Notes under the pieces: model-generated | The model's input: only the letters and a program-made list of their open reading frames with translations | The model's database searches: none | What the model was told of the DNA's origin: nothing | DNA from: Desulfonauticus sp. | Lineage (GTDB): Bacteria > Desulfobacterota > Desulfovibrionia > Desulfovibrionales > Desulfonatronovibrionaceae | Length of the DNA: 33,288 nt | Direction: 5' to 3' | Assembly (NCBI GenBank): GCA_030950395.1 | Contig: JAUZRP010000163.1 | Coordinates: forward strand, 1-33,288 | Shown: positions 15,741 through 24,386 of the stretch, piece by piece | How the letters are laid out: every line of letters begins with the position of its first letter | How positions within the stretch are numbered: the first letter of the stretch is position 1 | Program-made: the position numbers and the translations under genes

Positions 15741-16709
15741 ATGATAAAAAAATTTTTGTCTAGATTGATGGTGGCCTATTTTCTTGTTTTAGCAAGTCCA
15801 TGGGTGGTGTTTGCGGCAGAGCAAGGGGTGAAAGCGGCTAGCGATTTAAAGCCTTGGTGGTTTTGGCCCCTTATTTTATTTTTCTTTTGTCTGGTCTTAG
15901 GAGTTATTGCAGTGTTGGCTGGAGTAGGGGGAGGGGTTTTGTATGTCCCTCTTGTGAGTGGTTTTTTCCCTTTTCATATTGATTTTGTTCGAGGTGCGGG
16001 TTTGATGGTAGCCTTGGCAGGAGCTTTAGCTGCTGGTCCTGGGTTGTTAAAGAGAAATCTGGCCAGTTTACGTCTTACTTTGCCTATTGCTCTTATAGCT
16101 TCATCTTTCTCTATAGGAGGGGCCTTTTTAGGCCTTTATCTTTCTCATCTTAATCCTGGCTATGTACAGTCTGCTTTAGGGATTACTATTATAGGTATTG
16201 CTATTTTATTGCTATGCTCCAAAAATACAGAAATACCTGTAGTTACTAAACAGGATGCTCTTGGTTTAGCTTTGGGTTTACATGGGGCATATATAGAAGA
16301 GGGCACAGGTCAGATAGTAGAATGGAAAACTCACAGAACTCTTACTGGGCTTTTGTTATTTATTGTAGTTGGTACGTTAGCCGGCATGTTTGGTTTAGGT
16401 GCTGGTTGGGCTAATGTGCCTGTTTTTAATCTGGTGATGGGAGTGCCCCTTAAAATTTCTGTTGCGACCAGCAAATTTTTACTTTCAATTACTGATACCT
16501 CTGCGGCCTGGATTTATTTAAATAAAGGATGTATTATCCCCTTGATGGCCATACCTTCAATTATTGGTTTGATGTTAGGTTCGTTTGTTGGAGTAAAAAT
16601 TTTAGCTGTAACCAAACCCAAAATTATACGATACATCGTTATTGTCGTGTTGTTGTTTGCTGGATTTAAAGCCTTGGATAAGGGAATGGGTTGGAATATA
16701 ATTGGTTAA
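15741..16709 (+). CDS. TauE/SafE-family membrane exporter
   Basis: A 322-residue membrane protein of the TauE/SafE family. Both family half-repeats are visible: LAGVGGGVLYVPLVSGFFP near residue 65 and FGLGAGWANVPVFNLVMGVP near residue 220, each with the glycine-rich hairpin that re-enters the membrane. There are eight or nine helices, plus an N-terminal segment (residues 9-25) that may be a signal peptide. Family members export sulfite, sulfoacetate, taurine breakdown products or other organic acids. In a sulfate reducer, sulfite or another sulfur anion is a reasonable but unproven guess. A polar loop of about 30 residues (IEEGTGQIVEWKTH) lies between the halves. The ribosome site is AGGAG. 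The next gene begins 16 bases after its stop. Confidence 0.85.
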   Translation: MIKKFLSRLMVAYFLVLASPWVVFAAEQGVKAASDLKPWWFWPLILFFFCLVLGVIAVLAGVGGGVLYVPLVSGFFPFHIDFVRGAGLMVALAGALAAGPGLLKRNLASLRLTLPIALIASSFSIGGAFLGLYLSHLNPGYVQSALGITIIGIAILLLCSKNTEIPVVTKQDALGLALGLHGAYIEEGTGQIVEWKTHRTLTGLLLFIVVGTLAGMFGLGAGWANVPVFNLVMGVPLKISVATSKFLLSITDTSAAWIYLNKGCIIPLMAIPSIIGLMLGSFVGVKILAVTKPKIIRYIVIVVLLFAGFKALDKGMGWNIIG

Positions 16710-16725
16710 CCAAAGGAGTGTAATT

Positions 16726-17157
16726 ATGAGTAACGAAAACAAATTAGAATTGGTCAAACCTTTACCCCATCAAATTACTTATGCTAATATATTATTTTGG
16801 GGAGCATGGGGTGGTATTTGTTTAATGACCATTACTTATATATTGTATGTGTTTCACATTGTGTCTCCTCATATAGACGTAAACTTAGTTGTTCAAAATT
16901 GGGATAAAGGAATAGCCCAATATCGACAGATTACCAATTCTCCTCAGGGTTGGGATTGGGTATTACTTCTGGGTAAAGGTGATTTTTTAAACTTTTTGGG
17001 TATATCTTTGTTAGCTTTATTAACTATCGTTTGTTACATTGTTTTATTTATAGGCTATATAAAGAAAAAGGATAAATTATATGCTACAATTGCTTTTTTA
17101 GAGATCCTAGTTTTATCTTTAGCAGCTACTGGAATACTTGGAAGTGGTGGACATTAA
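16726..17157 (+). CDS. Small membrane protein paired with the TauE exporter (DUF1634-like)
   Basis: A 143-residue protein with three hydrophobic segments, near residues 22-42, 85-107 and 115-137, and a soluble loop of about 45 residues between the first two. It resembles the DUF1634-type proteins often encoded beside TauE exporters, which suggests an accessory subunit; this is context and memory of the family, not proof. I start it at the ATG at 16726, 7 bases after AAGGAG, rather than at an earlier in-frame start that overlaps the exporter gene. A strong terminator follows 34 bases after the stop, so the two genes form a complete transcription unit. Confidence 0.72.
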   Translation: MSNENKLELVKPLPHQITYANILFWGAWGGICLMTITYILYVFHIVSPHIDVNLVVQNWDKGIAQYRQITNSPQGWDWVLLLGKGDFLNFLGISLLALLTIVCYIVLFIGYIKKKDKLYATIAFLEILVLSLAATGILGSGGH

Positions 17158-17190
17158 AATTTATTTAAAAAGTGATTTTTGCCTTGTTAG

Positions 17191-17226
17191 ACGTCCTTGC
17201 AACATAGTGGTTGCAAGGACGTTTTT
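17191..17226 (+). terminator. Rho-independent terminator of the TauE unit
   Basis: ACGTCCTTGCAAC (17191-17203) pairs perfectly with GTTGCAAGGACGT (17210-17222) around a 6-base loop and is followed by T's. It touches the 3' end of the opposing regulator gene. No T-run follows on the minus strand. Confidence 0.9.
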
Positions 17227-18565
17227 AATTATCTAGATTATACAATTTTAATTTTCTCCACAAAGATGTTCTACTAATACCAAGAATCTTTGCAGTTTTA
17301 TTTTTATTTCCTTTAGTATAATTTAATACCTGCAAAATATATTCCATCTCCATTTCTGCTAGAGTTTTTAATTGAATTTCTTTCAAATTAAAATTTGTTT
17401 TTTTGAATCTAGCAGGTAAATGTTCTATGGTTATTTCGTTTTGATCTGCTATTATAACAGATCGTTCTATGGCATATTCTAGTTCTCTTACATTACCAGG
17501 AAAAGGATAGTTTTTAAAAATTTCTATAACTTTGGGAGAAATTTTGTTAATATTTTTATTAAATTCTTTGGAATATTTATTTAAAAAATAATAGGCAAGA
17601 AGTGGAATGTCTTCTTTTCTTTCTCTCAGAGGTGGTAATTCCAGAGAAACTGCATTTAATCTATAATATAAGTCTTCTCTAAATTTACCTTGATTTAGTT
17701 GCTGAGTAAGATCAACGTTGGTAGCAGCTATAATTCTTACATCAACTTTTATTTCCTCGTGTCCACCATAGGGAATAAAAGTTTTTTTCTCAATAAATTT
17801 TAAAATCATACTTTGAATCATTAAAGGAGCATGTTCTATTTCTTCTAAAAATAAAGTCCCTCCTTGCACTACTTCTAATAATCCTTTTCTTTTTCTTTTG
17901 TTAGTCCCTATATCTTCGTATTCTTCTCCAAAAATTTCTTTTAATAAAATTTCAGGATTAAAGGTATTACAATTGATAGCTATAAATTTGTTATTTTTTC
18001 TAAAACTAAGATTATGGATCGCTTTGGCAGTGAGTTCTTTTCCTGTTCCTGTCTCCCCAATTATTAAAATAGGACAATCTAAGATTGCAATTTTACTTAA
18101 ATTTTTCTTTAATTTTTGAATTTTATTAGTCTCACCTATTATACAAGGAAAATTGTTTATATTTTGGTTGTTATATTTATTGTAGAGGTAAGAAGACTTT
18201 AACTTGTCAATAATTTCAAACAAACTAGTTAAATCATTGTTATTTATTATGTGTAACTTGTTCAAATTAAATTCATTGTCATCAGAGAATAAGTTTTTGT
18301 CTTGGATGGATTTATCTTTTAGTAAATAAATTATATTTATATCGGATTGAAGTTGATTAATTTGGGAAATTAGATTTTGGTGTGTTCTTAAAATATTATC
18401 TTCTAATATAACTAAATTTAAAGTCTGTTGAGATAAAATTTGTAAAGTTTCTTCATAAGATGAACTTATCCAGAGAATACTCTTTTCTAAGTTTAGTCGT
18501 TTGGCGATGTTTTTAAAAAATTTTAAATCTGTGTGAATTATTAAAATTTTAAAAACCTTATGCAC
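17225..18565 (-). CDS. NtrC-family AAA+ regulator with altered GAFTGA loop and degenerate receiver
   Basis: A 446-residue protein. Residues 1-120 have a response-regulator shape (KILIIHTDL, LVILEDNIL, IIYLLKDKS), but glutamate (E55) stands at the phospho-acceptor place, so it is probably not phosphorylated. The AAA+ domain has Walker A GETGTGKE (about 170-177), the arginine region FREDLYYRLN, and PFPGNVRELE. The loop that should read GAFTGA reads EDIGTN (217-222) with spacing unchanged, and Walker B is LFLEEIE in place of LFLDEIG. A Fis-type helix-turn-helix (NKTAKILGISRTSLWRKL) ends the protein. GAFTGA contacts sigma-54, so this may act on another polymerase form, as TyrR and some NtrCs do. 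I use GTG at 18565, 8 bases after GGAGAT; a farther TTG would add a lysine-rich, hydrophobic tail. It is divergent from cbpA. The target is unknown. Confidence 0.85.
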   Translation of the reverse strand: MHKVFKILIIHTDLKFFKNIAKRLNLEKSILWISSSYEETLQILSQQTLNLVILEDNILRTHQNLISQINQLQSDINIIYLLKDKSIQDKNLFSDDNEFNLNKLHIINNNDLTSLFEIIDKLKSSYLYNKYNNQNINNFPCIIGETNKIQKLKKNLSKIAILDCPILIIGETGTGKELTAKAIHNLSFRKNNKFIAINCNTFNPEILLKEIFGEEYEDIGTNKRKRKGLLEVVQGGTLFLEEIEHAPLMIQSMILKFIEKKTFIPYGGHEEIKVDVRIIAATNVDLTQQLNQGKFREDLYYRLNAVSLELPPLRERKEDIPLLAYYFLNKYSKEFNKNINKISPKVIEIFKNYPFPGNVRELEYAIERSVIIADQNEITIEHLPARFKKTNFNLKEIQLKTLAEMEMEYILQVLNYTKGNKNKTAKILGISRTSLWRKLKLYNLDN

Positions 18566-18947
18566 CCGTATTATCTCCTTTTGGGATTTTTTTAGACAAT
18601 AATTTTTCTTTTTAACCAGATTGTTTGTTTTTTTACTTTTGAAACGTTTATTACTTATTAGAAATAAAGCGATAAAATAAACTGTTAAGAAAGACAAGGT
18701 TTGAAAAAGGATATTTCTGGAGTATTGAATAAAAATTGTAACAATGATTGATGAAAATTTCAGATTGAGGACACCTTTTGGAAGTCAGATCATGCTCTGG
18801 GTTGAATTTTGTCCTTAAAATCTACACAAAAATTGTGCCAAAACTTCTTGACTCAGGTTTATTTGGACTTATCTTTTTATGTAATTTCGTTTTCATGTGT
18901 TCTAATCTGCTCTAAAAAAAAGAATTTTTAGGAAAAGAGAGGGGAGT
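18566..18947. other. Divergent control region between the NtrC-like gene and cbpA
   Basis: A 382-base region with no gene. A candidate promoter for the chaperone operon is TTGACT (18848-18853), 16 bases, then TATCTT (18870-18875). I searched for the CIRCE operator of HrcA (TTAGCACTC-N9-GAGTGCTAA) and for a sigma-32 type CTTGAAA/CCCCAT pair and saw neither. The first 130 bases could instead be an N-terminal extension of the regulator gene from a TTG at 18697, which I judged less likely. Confidence 0.4.
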
Positions 18948-19895
18948 ATGGAATATAAAGATTATTATAAAATTTTGGGAGTAGAGAAAGGGGCTACTCA
19001 AGAAGAGATTGCCAGAGCTTATAAAAAATTGGCCAAAAAATATCATCCAGATTTAAATCCCAATAACAAACAAGCTGAAGAGAAGTTTAAAGAAATAAAT
19101 GAAGCATATGAAGTCTTAAAGGATCCAGAAAAAAGAAAGCTATATGATTCTTTAGGTCCTAATTGGCAACATGGCCAGAATTTTGAACCTCCTCCAGGAT
19201 TTGAAAATATTCGTTTTGAATTTCAAAGCGGTGGAGGATTTGAAGATCTGGGTGGTTTTAGTGATTTTTTTGAGGCTATTTTTGGTGGTCTAGGTCGAAA
19301 TAAGGGCAGGAAATGTTATACCAGGTTTACGGGTTCTGGTTTTGGACAAGATTATTATACTGCCAGAGGAGAAGATCAGGAAGCCATTTTAGAGCTTAGT
19401 TTAGAAGAAGCTTACAGAGGCGGAGAAAAGGTGCTTACTTTAGGTACGGCTATGGGGGAGAGGAAAACTTTAAAAGTAAAAATTCCTCCAGGAATTAAAG
19501 ATGGTGCCAAAATCCGCTTAAAAGGGCAGGGTAGTCCTGGGTTGCAAGGAGGACCTGCGGGAGATTTGTATTTAAAGGTAAAAATTTTGCCCCATCACAC
19601 GTTTAAGCTGGATGGAAATAACATTGTTTATAGGTTAAAACTTGCTCCCTGGGAAGCTGTTTTGGGAGCAGAAATTTTTGTGCCAACTTTAGAGGGGCAA
19701 GTAAAATTAAAAATTCCAGCAGGTATAAATAGCGGACAAAAATTAAGAATACGAGGAAAAGGATTGGGACAGGGATTAAATAAAGGAGATCAATTAGTAG
19801 AAGTAGTAATTTGCTCTCCCAAACATATTTCTGCAGAAGAAAAGAACTTGTGGGAAAAGTTGGCAAAACTATCTCAATTTAATCCAAGAGGTTAA
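18948..19895 (+). CDS. cbpA: DnaJ-class co-chaperone CbpA
   Basis: A 315-residue type II Hsp40. The J domain fills residues 1-70, with HPD at 33-35 for stimulating DnaK ATPase and the [19 protein letters not shown] helix. A Gly/Phe-rich linker follows ([20 protein letters not shown]). The cysteine zinc finger of DnaJ is absent, and two beta-barrel substrate-binding domains complete the protein ([14 protein letters not shown], then [16 protein letters not shown] and [17 protein letters not shown]). It delivers unfolded proteins to DnaK. GAGGGGAG precedes the ATG. The cbpM gene follows after 12 bases and clpB after a further 64, an operon joining holding, regulating and disaggregating functions. 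Confidence 0.94.
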   Translation: MEYKDYYKILGVEKGATQEEIARAYKKLAKKYHPDLNPNNKQAEEKFKEINEAYEVLKDPEKRKLYDSLGPNWQHGQNFEPPPGFENIRFEFQSGGGFEDLGGFSDFFEAIFGGLGRNKGRKCYTRFTGSGFGQDYYTARGEDQEAILELSLEEAYRGGEKVLTLGTAMGERKTLKVKIPPGIKDGAKIRLKGQGSPGLQGGPAGDLYLKVKILPHHTFKLDGNNIVYRLKLAPWEAVLGAEIFVPTLEGQVKLKIPAGINSGQKLRIRGKGLGQGLNKGDQLVEVVICSPKHISAEEKNLWEKLAKLSQFNPRG

Positions 19896-19907
19896 AAGGA
19901 GTTTTAT

Positions 19908-20210
19908 ATGGTAAATATTAAAATAAAAGAGGTATCTCAACCTTGTGTAACCAATGTGTTAAGCTGGGAAGAATTTATTTTTAGAACAGGCATAAATCCT
20001 TTGCGTTTGAGTGAATTGGTGGAAATGGATTGGATTAACTATGCTGTGGCAGGAGATAACACTTATTTATTCCCGGAGAAAGAAGTTTATAGGGTGCGCA
20101 AGTTATTGAGAATTTGTCGTGATTTTGAGCTCTCTACGTTAGCTGGAATGATCATTGTAGATCTTTTGGAGAGAATAGAGTGCTTAGAAAGAAAATTGTC
20201 CCAAATTTAA
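19908..20210 (+). CDS. cbpM: Chaperone modulator CbpM
   Basis: A 100-residue MerR-type small protein. Residues 17-65 look like a winged-helix start (SWEEFIFRTGINPLRLSELVEMDW, then YLFPEKEVYRVRKLLRICRDF) and the C-terminus is a helical tail (LERIECLERKLSQI). In Escherichia coli CbpM binds the J domain of CbpA and holds it inactive; MerR-like relatives of HspR type instead repress transcription of the chaperone operon. The position right after cbpA favours CbpM, though a DNA-binding role is possible. AAGGAG 6 bases upstream sets the start. Confidence 0.85.
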   Translation: MVNIKIKEVSQPCVTNVLSWEEFIFRTGINPLRLSELVEMDWINYAVAGDNTYLFPEKEVYRVRKLLRICRDFELSTLAGMIIVDLLERIECLERKLSQI

Positions 20211-20274
20211 CAGCTCTGCTTGGTGACAGCTGGATTGTTTATAAATAAATTATAGAATAGAAAAGGAGGATATT

Positions 20275-22887
20275 ATGAATATAAACAAATTTACCCAAAA
20301 ATCACAAGAGGCTATTGCTAACGCTCAAAGTGAAGCCATTCGTTTTGGGCATCAGCAGGTAGATGCAGAACATCTATTTTTGGCTTTGTTAACCCAGGAA
20401 GATGGATTGATCCCCAGACTGCTAGAAAAAGCAGGTTATGATGTGTCGGCTATTCAGGACGCTGTGAGAAAAGAATTGGAAAAATTGCCCAGAGTAAGTG
20501 GACCTGGAGCAAGTCCTGGTCAGATATACGTAACTCAGCGTCTTAATGCCGTTTTAGTGGCCGCCCAAGAATTGGCCAAAAAAATGAACGATGAATACGT
20601 AAGTGTGGAGCACATCTTTTTGTCTTTGTTGGAACAACCACCCAGTACAGGGGTAGGTAGGGTCTGCCAGACTTTTCATTTGGATAAGGATAAAATTTTA
20701 TCTGTGTTGACAGAAGTAAGGGGGCACCAAAGAGTTACTTCTGATAACCCAGAAAGCACTTATGATGCCTTAAAAAAGTATGGTAGAGATTTAGTAGAAG
20801 AGGCCAGAAAAGGAAAGTTAGATCCTGTAATTGGTAGAGATAGTGAAATTAGAAGATGTATTCGCATATTGTCCAGAAGGACCAAAAATAATCCTGTCCT
20901 CATAGGTGAAGCTGGAGTGGGTAAAACTGCTATTGTAGAAGGCATAGCTCAGAGGATTTTACGTCAGGACGTGCCAGAATCTTTGAAGGATAAAACCATT
21001 TTTGCTCTGGACATGGGAGCTTTAATTGCTGGGGCAAAATTTAGAGGTGAGTTTGAAGAGCGTTTAAAAGCGGTTTTAAAAGAAATTCAGGAGTCCAATG
21101 GAAGGATAATTTTATTTATTGACGAGATTCATACTATTGTTGGAGCTGGAAAGGCCGAAGGCGCAATGGATGCTGGAAATCTTCTAAAACCTATGCTGGC
21201 AAGAGGAGAATTGCACTGTATTGGAGCTACCACAGTTGACGAGTATAGAAAATATATTGAAAAAGATCCAGCTTTAGAAAGACGTTTTCAGCCGGTTTTT
21301 GTAGATGAGCCATCTGTAGAAGATACTATATCTATTTTAAGAGGATTAAAAGAACGTTTTGAAGTGCATCATGGTGTTAGAATTAGTGATAGTGCTCTAG
21401 TGGCGGCAGCAGTGTTATCTCATCGTTATATCACAGATAGGCATCTTCCAGACAAAGCTATTGATCTTATTGACGAAGCTGCAGCTAAGATCAGGACGGA
21501 AATAGATTCTTTGCCTACAGAATTAGACGAAATTAACCGTAAAATTATGCAATTGGAAATAGAGCAAGAGGCTTTGAAAAAAGAAAAAGACGAAGCGTCT
21601 AAAGAACGTTTGGAAAAGCTGGCCAAAGAATTGGCAGAATTAAAAGAAAAACAGGCTATTTTAACTGCTCAATGGGAAAAAGAAAAACAAGCTATTAATG
21701 CTGTAAGAAAGTTAAAAGAAGAGATAGAAAAAGTTAAACTGGAAATTGAAGCAGCTGAACGGGCTTATGATCTCAATAAGGCAGCGGAATTAAGATATGG
21801 TAAATTAACTCAGCTGGAAAACGAATTAAAACAATTAGAAGAAAAGTTAAAGCAACCTAAAGACGGCAAACCTTTATTAAAAGAAGAAGTGGGGCCAGAC
21901 GATATAGCAGAAATCGTCTCCAAGTGGACAGGTATTCCTGTAACAAAACTTATGGAATCAGAGCGAGAAAAGTTGTTAAAACTGGAAGAAGTACTTCATG
22001 CCAGAGTGGTGGGTCAGGACGAGGCTGTAAGAGCAGTGGCTGATGCAGTGATAAGAGCTCGTTCTGGTTTAAAAGATCCTAGACGTCCCATAGGTTCTTT
22101 CTTGTTCCTTGGACCTACTGGCGTAGGTAAAACAGAATTGTGTAAAACTTTGGCCAGAACGTTGTTTGATACAGAAGACAACATGATTCGTTTGGACATG
22201 TCAGAATACATGGAAAAGCATGCAGTGGCCAGATTAATAGGTGCTCCTCCAGGATATGTGGGTTATGAAGAAGGAGGACAATTGACAGAGGCTGTAAGGA
22301 GAAAACCTTATTCTGTAATCTTGTTTGACGAAGTGGAAAAGGCTCATCCTGATGTGTTTAATATCTTGTTGCAGATTTTAGATGATGGTCGTTTGACGGA
22401 TAGTAAGGGAAGAGTGGTGGACTTTAAGAATACTATTATCATTATGACCTCTAACCTGGGCGCGCAATATCTTTTGGAAGGCATTACTCCTGATGGACAA
22501 TTAAAACCTGGAGTAAAAGAACAAGTAATGAACGTGGTAAGGAGTCATTTTAAACCAGAGTTTTTAAACAGAATAGATGAGATAGTTTTATTTAAGCCTC
22601 TCTTAAAAGAAGAGATTAAAAAGATTATTGATTTGCTATTGGACGATTTAAGAGAAAGGTTAAAAGAAAAGAAAATTACTCTAGAACTTACAGAAGAGGC
22701 CAAAGATTTAATTGCCACAGAGGCTTACGATCCTATTTACGGTGCAAGACCATTGAAACGTTATCTTATTCACAACATAGAGACAAAACTGGCCAAGTAC
22801 ATTATAGCCGGCAAGGTTTCTGAAGGTGATAAAGTCGTTGTAACAGTAAAGGACAAAGAATTATATCTAGAAGTGCAAAAACAATAA
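20275..22887 (+). CDS. clpB: ATP-dependent disaggregase ClpB
   Basis: An 870-residue Hsp100 ATPase, close to the usual 857-870. Order: the ClpN double domain (1-150), AAA-1 with Walker A GEAGVGKT at 211-218 and Walker B ILFIDEIH, the coiled-coil M domain (about 410-530, rich in Lys/Glu heptads), AAA-2 with Walker A GPTGVGKT at 613-620, and a C-terminal small domain. The M domain distinguishes it from ClpA and ClpC and couples it to DnaK. It threads aggregated proteins through a hexamer ring and returns them for refolding; no ClpP-binding loop is evident. The ribosome site is a perfect GGAGG. It is the last gene of cbpA-cbpM-clpB and is followed by a strong two-way terminator. Confidence 0.97.
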   Translation: MNINKFTQKSQEAIANAQSEAIRFGHQQVDAEHLFLALLTQEDGLIPRLLEKAGYDVSAIQDAVRKELEKLPRVSGPGASPGQIYVTQRLNAVLVAAQELAKKMNDEYVSVEHIFLSLLEQPPSTGVGRVCQTFHLDKDKILSVLTEVRGHQRVTSDNPESTYDALKKYGRDLVEEARKGKLDPVIGRDSEIRRCIRILSRRTKNNPVLIGEAGVGKTAIVEGIAQRILRQDVPESLKDKTIFALDMGALIAGAKFRGEFEERLKAVLKEIQESNGRIILFIDEIHTIVGAGKAEGAMDAGNLLKPMLARGELHCIGATTVDEYRKYIEKDPALERRFQPVFVDEPSVEDTISILRGLKERFEVHHGVRISDSALVAAAVLSHRYITDRHLPDKAIDLIDEAAAKIRTEIDSLPTELDEINRKIMQLEIEQEALKKEKDEASKERLEKLAKELAELKEKQAILTAQWEKEKQAINAVRKLKEEIEKVKLEIEAAERAYDLNKAAELRYGKLTQLENELKQLEEKLKQPKDGKPLLKEEVGPDDIAEIVSKWTGIPVTKLMESEREKLLKLEEVLHARVVGQDEAVRAVADAVIRARSGLKDPRRPIGSFLFLGPTGVGKTELCKTLARTLFDTEDNMIRLDMSEYMEKHAVARLIGAPPGYVGYEEGGQLTEAVRRKPYSVILFDEVEKAHPDVFNILLQILDDGRLTDSKGRVVDFKNTIIIMTSNLGAQYLLEGITPDGQLKPGVKEQVMNVVRSHFKPEFLNRIDEIVLFKPLLKEEIKKIIDLLLDDLRERLKEKKITLELTEEAKDLIATEAYDPIYGARPLKRYLIHNIETKLAKYIIAGKVSEGDKVVVTVKDKELYLEVQKQ

Positions 22888-22907
22888 AGTAATTTTATAT
22901 TCGCATC

Positions 22908-22949
22908 AAAAACGGGGTGGGGCGAGTTATGCACCATCCCGTTTTTTTT
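22908..22949. terminator. Terminator after clpB, possibly bidirectional
   Basis: AAAAACGGGGTGG pairs with CCATCCCGTTTTT (one G-T pair) around a 13-base loop and is followed by eight T's on the plus strand. On the minus strand the same hairpin is followed by TTTTTG, so it could also end a message from the small minus-strand frame at 22961-23134. Confidence 0.88.
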
Positions 22950-22960
22950 AGTGAAAAAGT

Positions 22961-23134
22961 TTAAGATGGCCACAGAGAGGCAAATTTAGAGGGCAAAAAT
23001 AAATATTGTCTTGCGGCGCCTATGCCTGTAGAGATTTTTTTGTCCAAAAAGATTTTTAGTTCAAAAGTAGGATCTTGAAAGTGGGATATTAAATGTCGTA
23101 AGTTCAATTCATGAATTGAACTCAGATTTCTCAT
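22961..23134 (-). CDS. Small hypothetical protein (57 residues), opposite clpB and argJ
   Basis: An open frame of 57 codons on the minus strand that fills most of the clpB-argJ spacer. It begins MRNLSSIHELNL and ends FLPSKFASLWPS. The composition looks protein-like rather than random, with mixed charges, a short hydrophobic run (YLFLPS) and several aromatic residues. AAAGG lies about 10 bases before the ATG, a moderate ribosome site. The clpB terminator, read from this side, has T's and would end its message. I do not recognise a family and give no function. Against it: small size, and a 22-bp perfect palindrome lies inside its 5' part, which may instead be an operator for argJ. Confidence 0.4.
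   Translation of the reverse strand: MRNLSSIHELNLRHLISHFQDPTFELKIFLDKKISTGIGAARQYLFLPSKFASLWPS
23101..23122. promoter_or_regulatory. Perfect 22-bp palindrome upstream of argJ
   Basis: The arm AGTTCAATTCA is followed at once by its exact reverse complement TGAATTGAACT. It lies 85 bases before the argJ start. An arginine-repressor site would be an imperfect palindrome of 18 bp of the type TGAATAATAATTCA, which this partly resembles (TTCAATTCATGAATTGAA). It is a candidate operator, but the repressor is not known. Confidence 0.45.
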
Positions 23135-23207
23135 TAAAAGTTTGCCTTTTATTAAAATTATTTTTAAAATTTTTTAATAAAATTTATTACGTGAAGGGGT
23201 AAAACAC

Positions 23208-24386
23208 ATGCAAGAGCTAAAAGGTTTTGTGTTTGCTACAGCACAAGGTGGTTTTAAATATAGCCATAGGGATGATATAGGCCTAATTTACGTGCCAGAA
23301 GGGGCAGTTTGGGCTGGAGTTTTTACGCAAAATAAATTTCCAGCAGCTCCTGTTCTTATTGCCAAAAAGCGTTTACAAGAAAATTCCAAAATAAAGGCCG
23401 TGCTGGTAAATGCCGGTCAGGCCAATGCCTGTACAGGAGAAAGGGGTATTAAGGATTGCCAATATACCTTGCAATTACTGGCAAAGGTGTTTTCCATTTC
23501 CGAAAAGGAGATAGTACCTGCTTCTACTGGAGTTATTGGAGAATTTTTTGATTTGACCAAATGGGAAAAGGTAATAGATAAATTAAAACTAAATTTGGGC
23601 CAGGCAGATTGTACAGATTTTGCCAAAGCTATTCTTACTACAGATCGTTATCCAAAACTAATTTACAAAGAAATAACCTTGCAACAGCAGACTGTTCCTT
23701 TAGTTGGCATAGCCAAAGGAGCAGGTATGATTGCTCCAAACATGGCTACAATGCTTGCTTTTATTTTGTGTGATTTACAAATAGATCCTCTCTGGTGGCA
23801 AAACACATTATCTGAAGTAGTAGATAAAACCTTTAATAGAATTAGCGTTGATGGAGACACTTCTACCAACGATACTGTGTTGGCTTTGGCCAGTGGAAAA
23901 CGGAACTTACAATTAAGCGAACAAGACTTGCTTTTGTTAAAACAGGGGGTATATGAACTGTGTTTTGAACTTGCTTATCTTATTGTCCAGGATGGAGAAG
24001 GAGCTACAAAGGTCGTTCGTCTTCAGGTTATAGGGGCAACGAACACTAAAGAAGCAGAGCAGGTGGCAAGAACTATCTCGTCTTCTTTATTGGTAAAAAC
24101 AGCTTTTTTTGGTGAGGATCCCAATTGGGGCAGAATCGTGGCTGCTTTGGGACGAAGTGGGGTATCTTTTGATCCGGATAACATAAAAATATTTTTGGGT
24201 AAGCAAGAAGTGTTTGCTAGGGGAATACCGGTATTGAAGGATATTGATACTTTTTTGCAGGGGTATATGCAAAAAAAAGATTTGGAATTAACTATAGATT
24301 TAGGCCAGGGCAGAGCCTGTTATGAACTTTTGTTTTCAGATCTGAGTTTGGATTATGTGCAATTAAATGGAAGTTATAGGAGTTAA
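23208..24386 (+). CDS. argJ: Bifunctional ornithine acetyltransferase / N-acetylglutamate synthase
   Basis: A 392-residue ArgJ. Key blocks are the AVLVNAGQANACTGERG loop, VPASTGVIGE, and KGAGMIAPNMATMLAF, in which T181 is the expected N-terminal nucleophile of the beta chain after self-cleavage between A180 and T181. GDTSTNDTVLALASG and ANWGR-type FGEDPNWGRIVAALGRSG follow. The enzyme moves the acetyl group from N-acetylornithine to glutamate, and bifunctional versions also use acetyl-CoA, serving arginine synthesis. AAGGGG lies 10 bases before the ATG. The stop directly abuts the stop of the opposing MBL gene with no spacing. It is a single gene here, with a palindrome about 85 bases upstream that could bind ArgR. 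Confidence 0.96.
   Translation: MQELKGFVFATAQGGFKYSHRDDIGLIYVPEGAVWAGVFTQNKFPAAPVLIAKKRLQENSKIKAVLVNAGQANACTGERGIKDCQYTLQLLAKVFSISEKEIVPASTGVIGEFFDLTKWEKVIDKLKLNLGQADCTDFAKAILTTDRYPKLIYKEITLQQQTVPLVGIAKGAGMIAPNMATMLAFILCDLQIDPLWWQNTLSEVVDKTFNRISVDGDTSTNDTVLALASGKRNLQLSEQDLLLLKQGVYELCFELAYLIVQDGEGATKVVRLQVIGATNTKEAEQVARTISSSLLVKTAFFGEDPNWGRIVAALGRSGVSFDPDNIKIFLGKQEVFARGIPVLKDIDTFLQGYMQKKDLELTIDLGQGRACYELLFSDLSLDYVQLNGSYRS

Noticed and set aside
18566-18697. N-terminal extension of the NtrC-like protein from a TTG at 18697
   Set aside because: No ribosome site precedes the TTG, and the added 44 residues are a hydrophobic and lysine-rich tail not expected before a receiver domain. GTG at 18565 has GGAGAT at good spacing.
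18698-18947. CIRCE operator or sigma-32 promoter for cbpA-cbpM-clpB
   Set aside because: Neither the TTAGCACTC inverted repeat nor a CTTGAAA and CCCCAT pair is present. Only a sigma-70-like pair was found, and that is weak.
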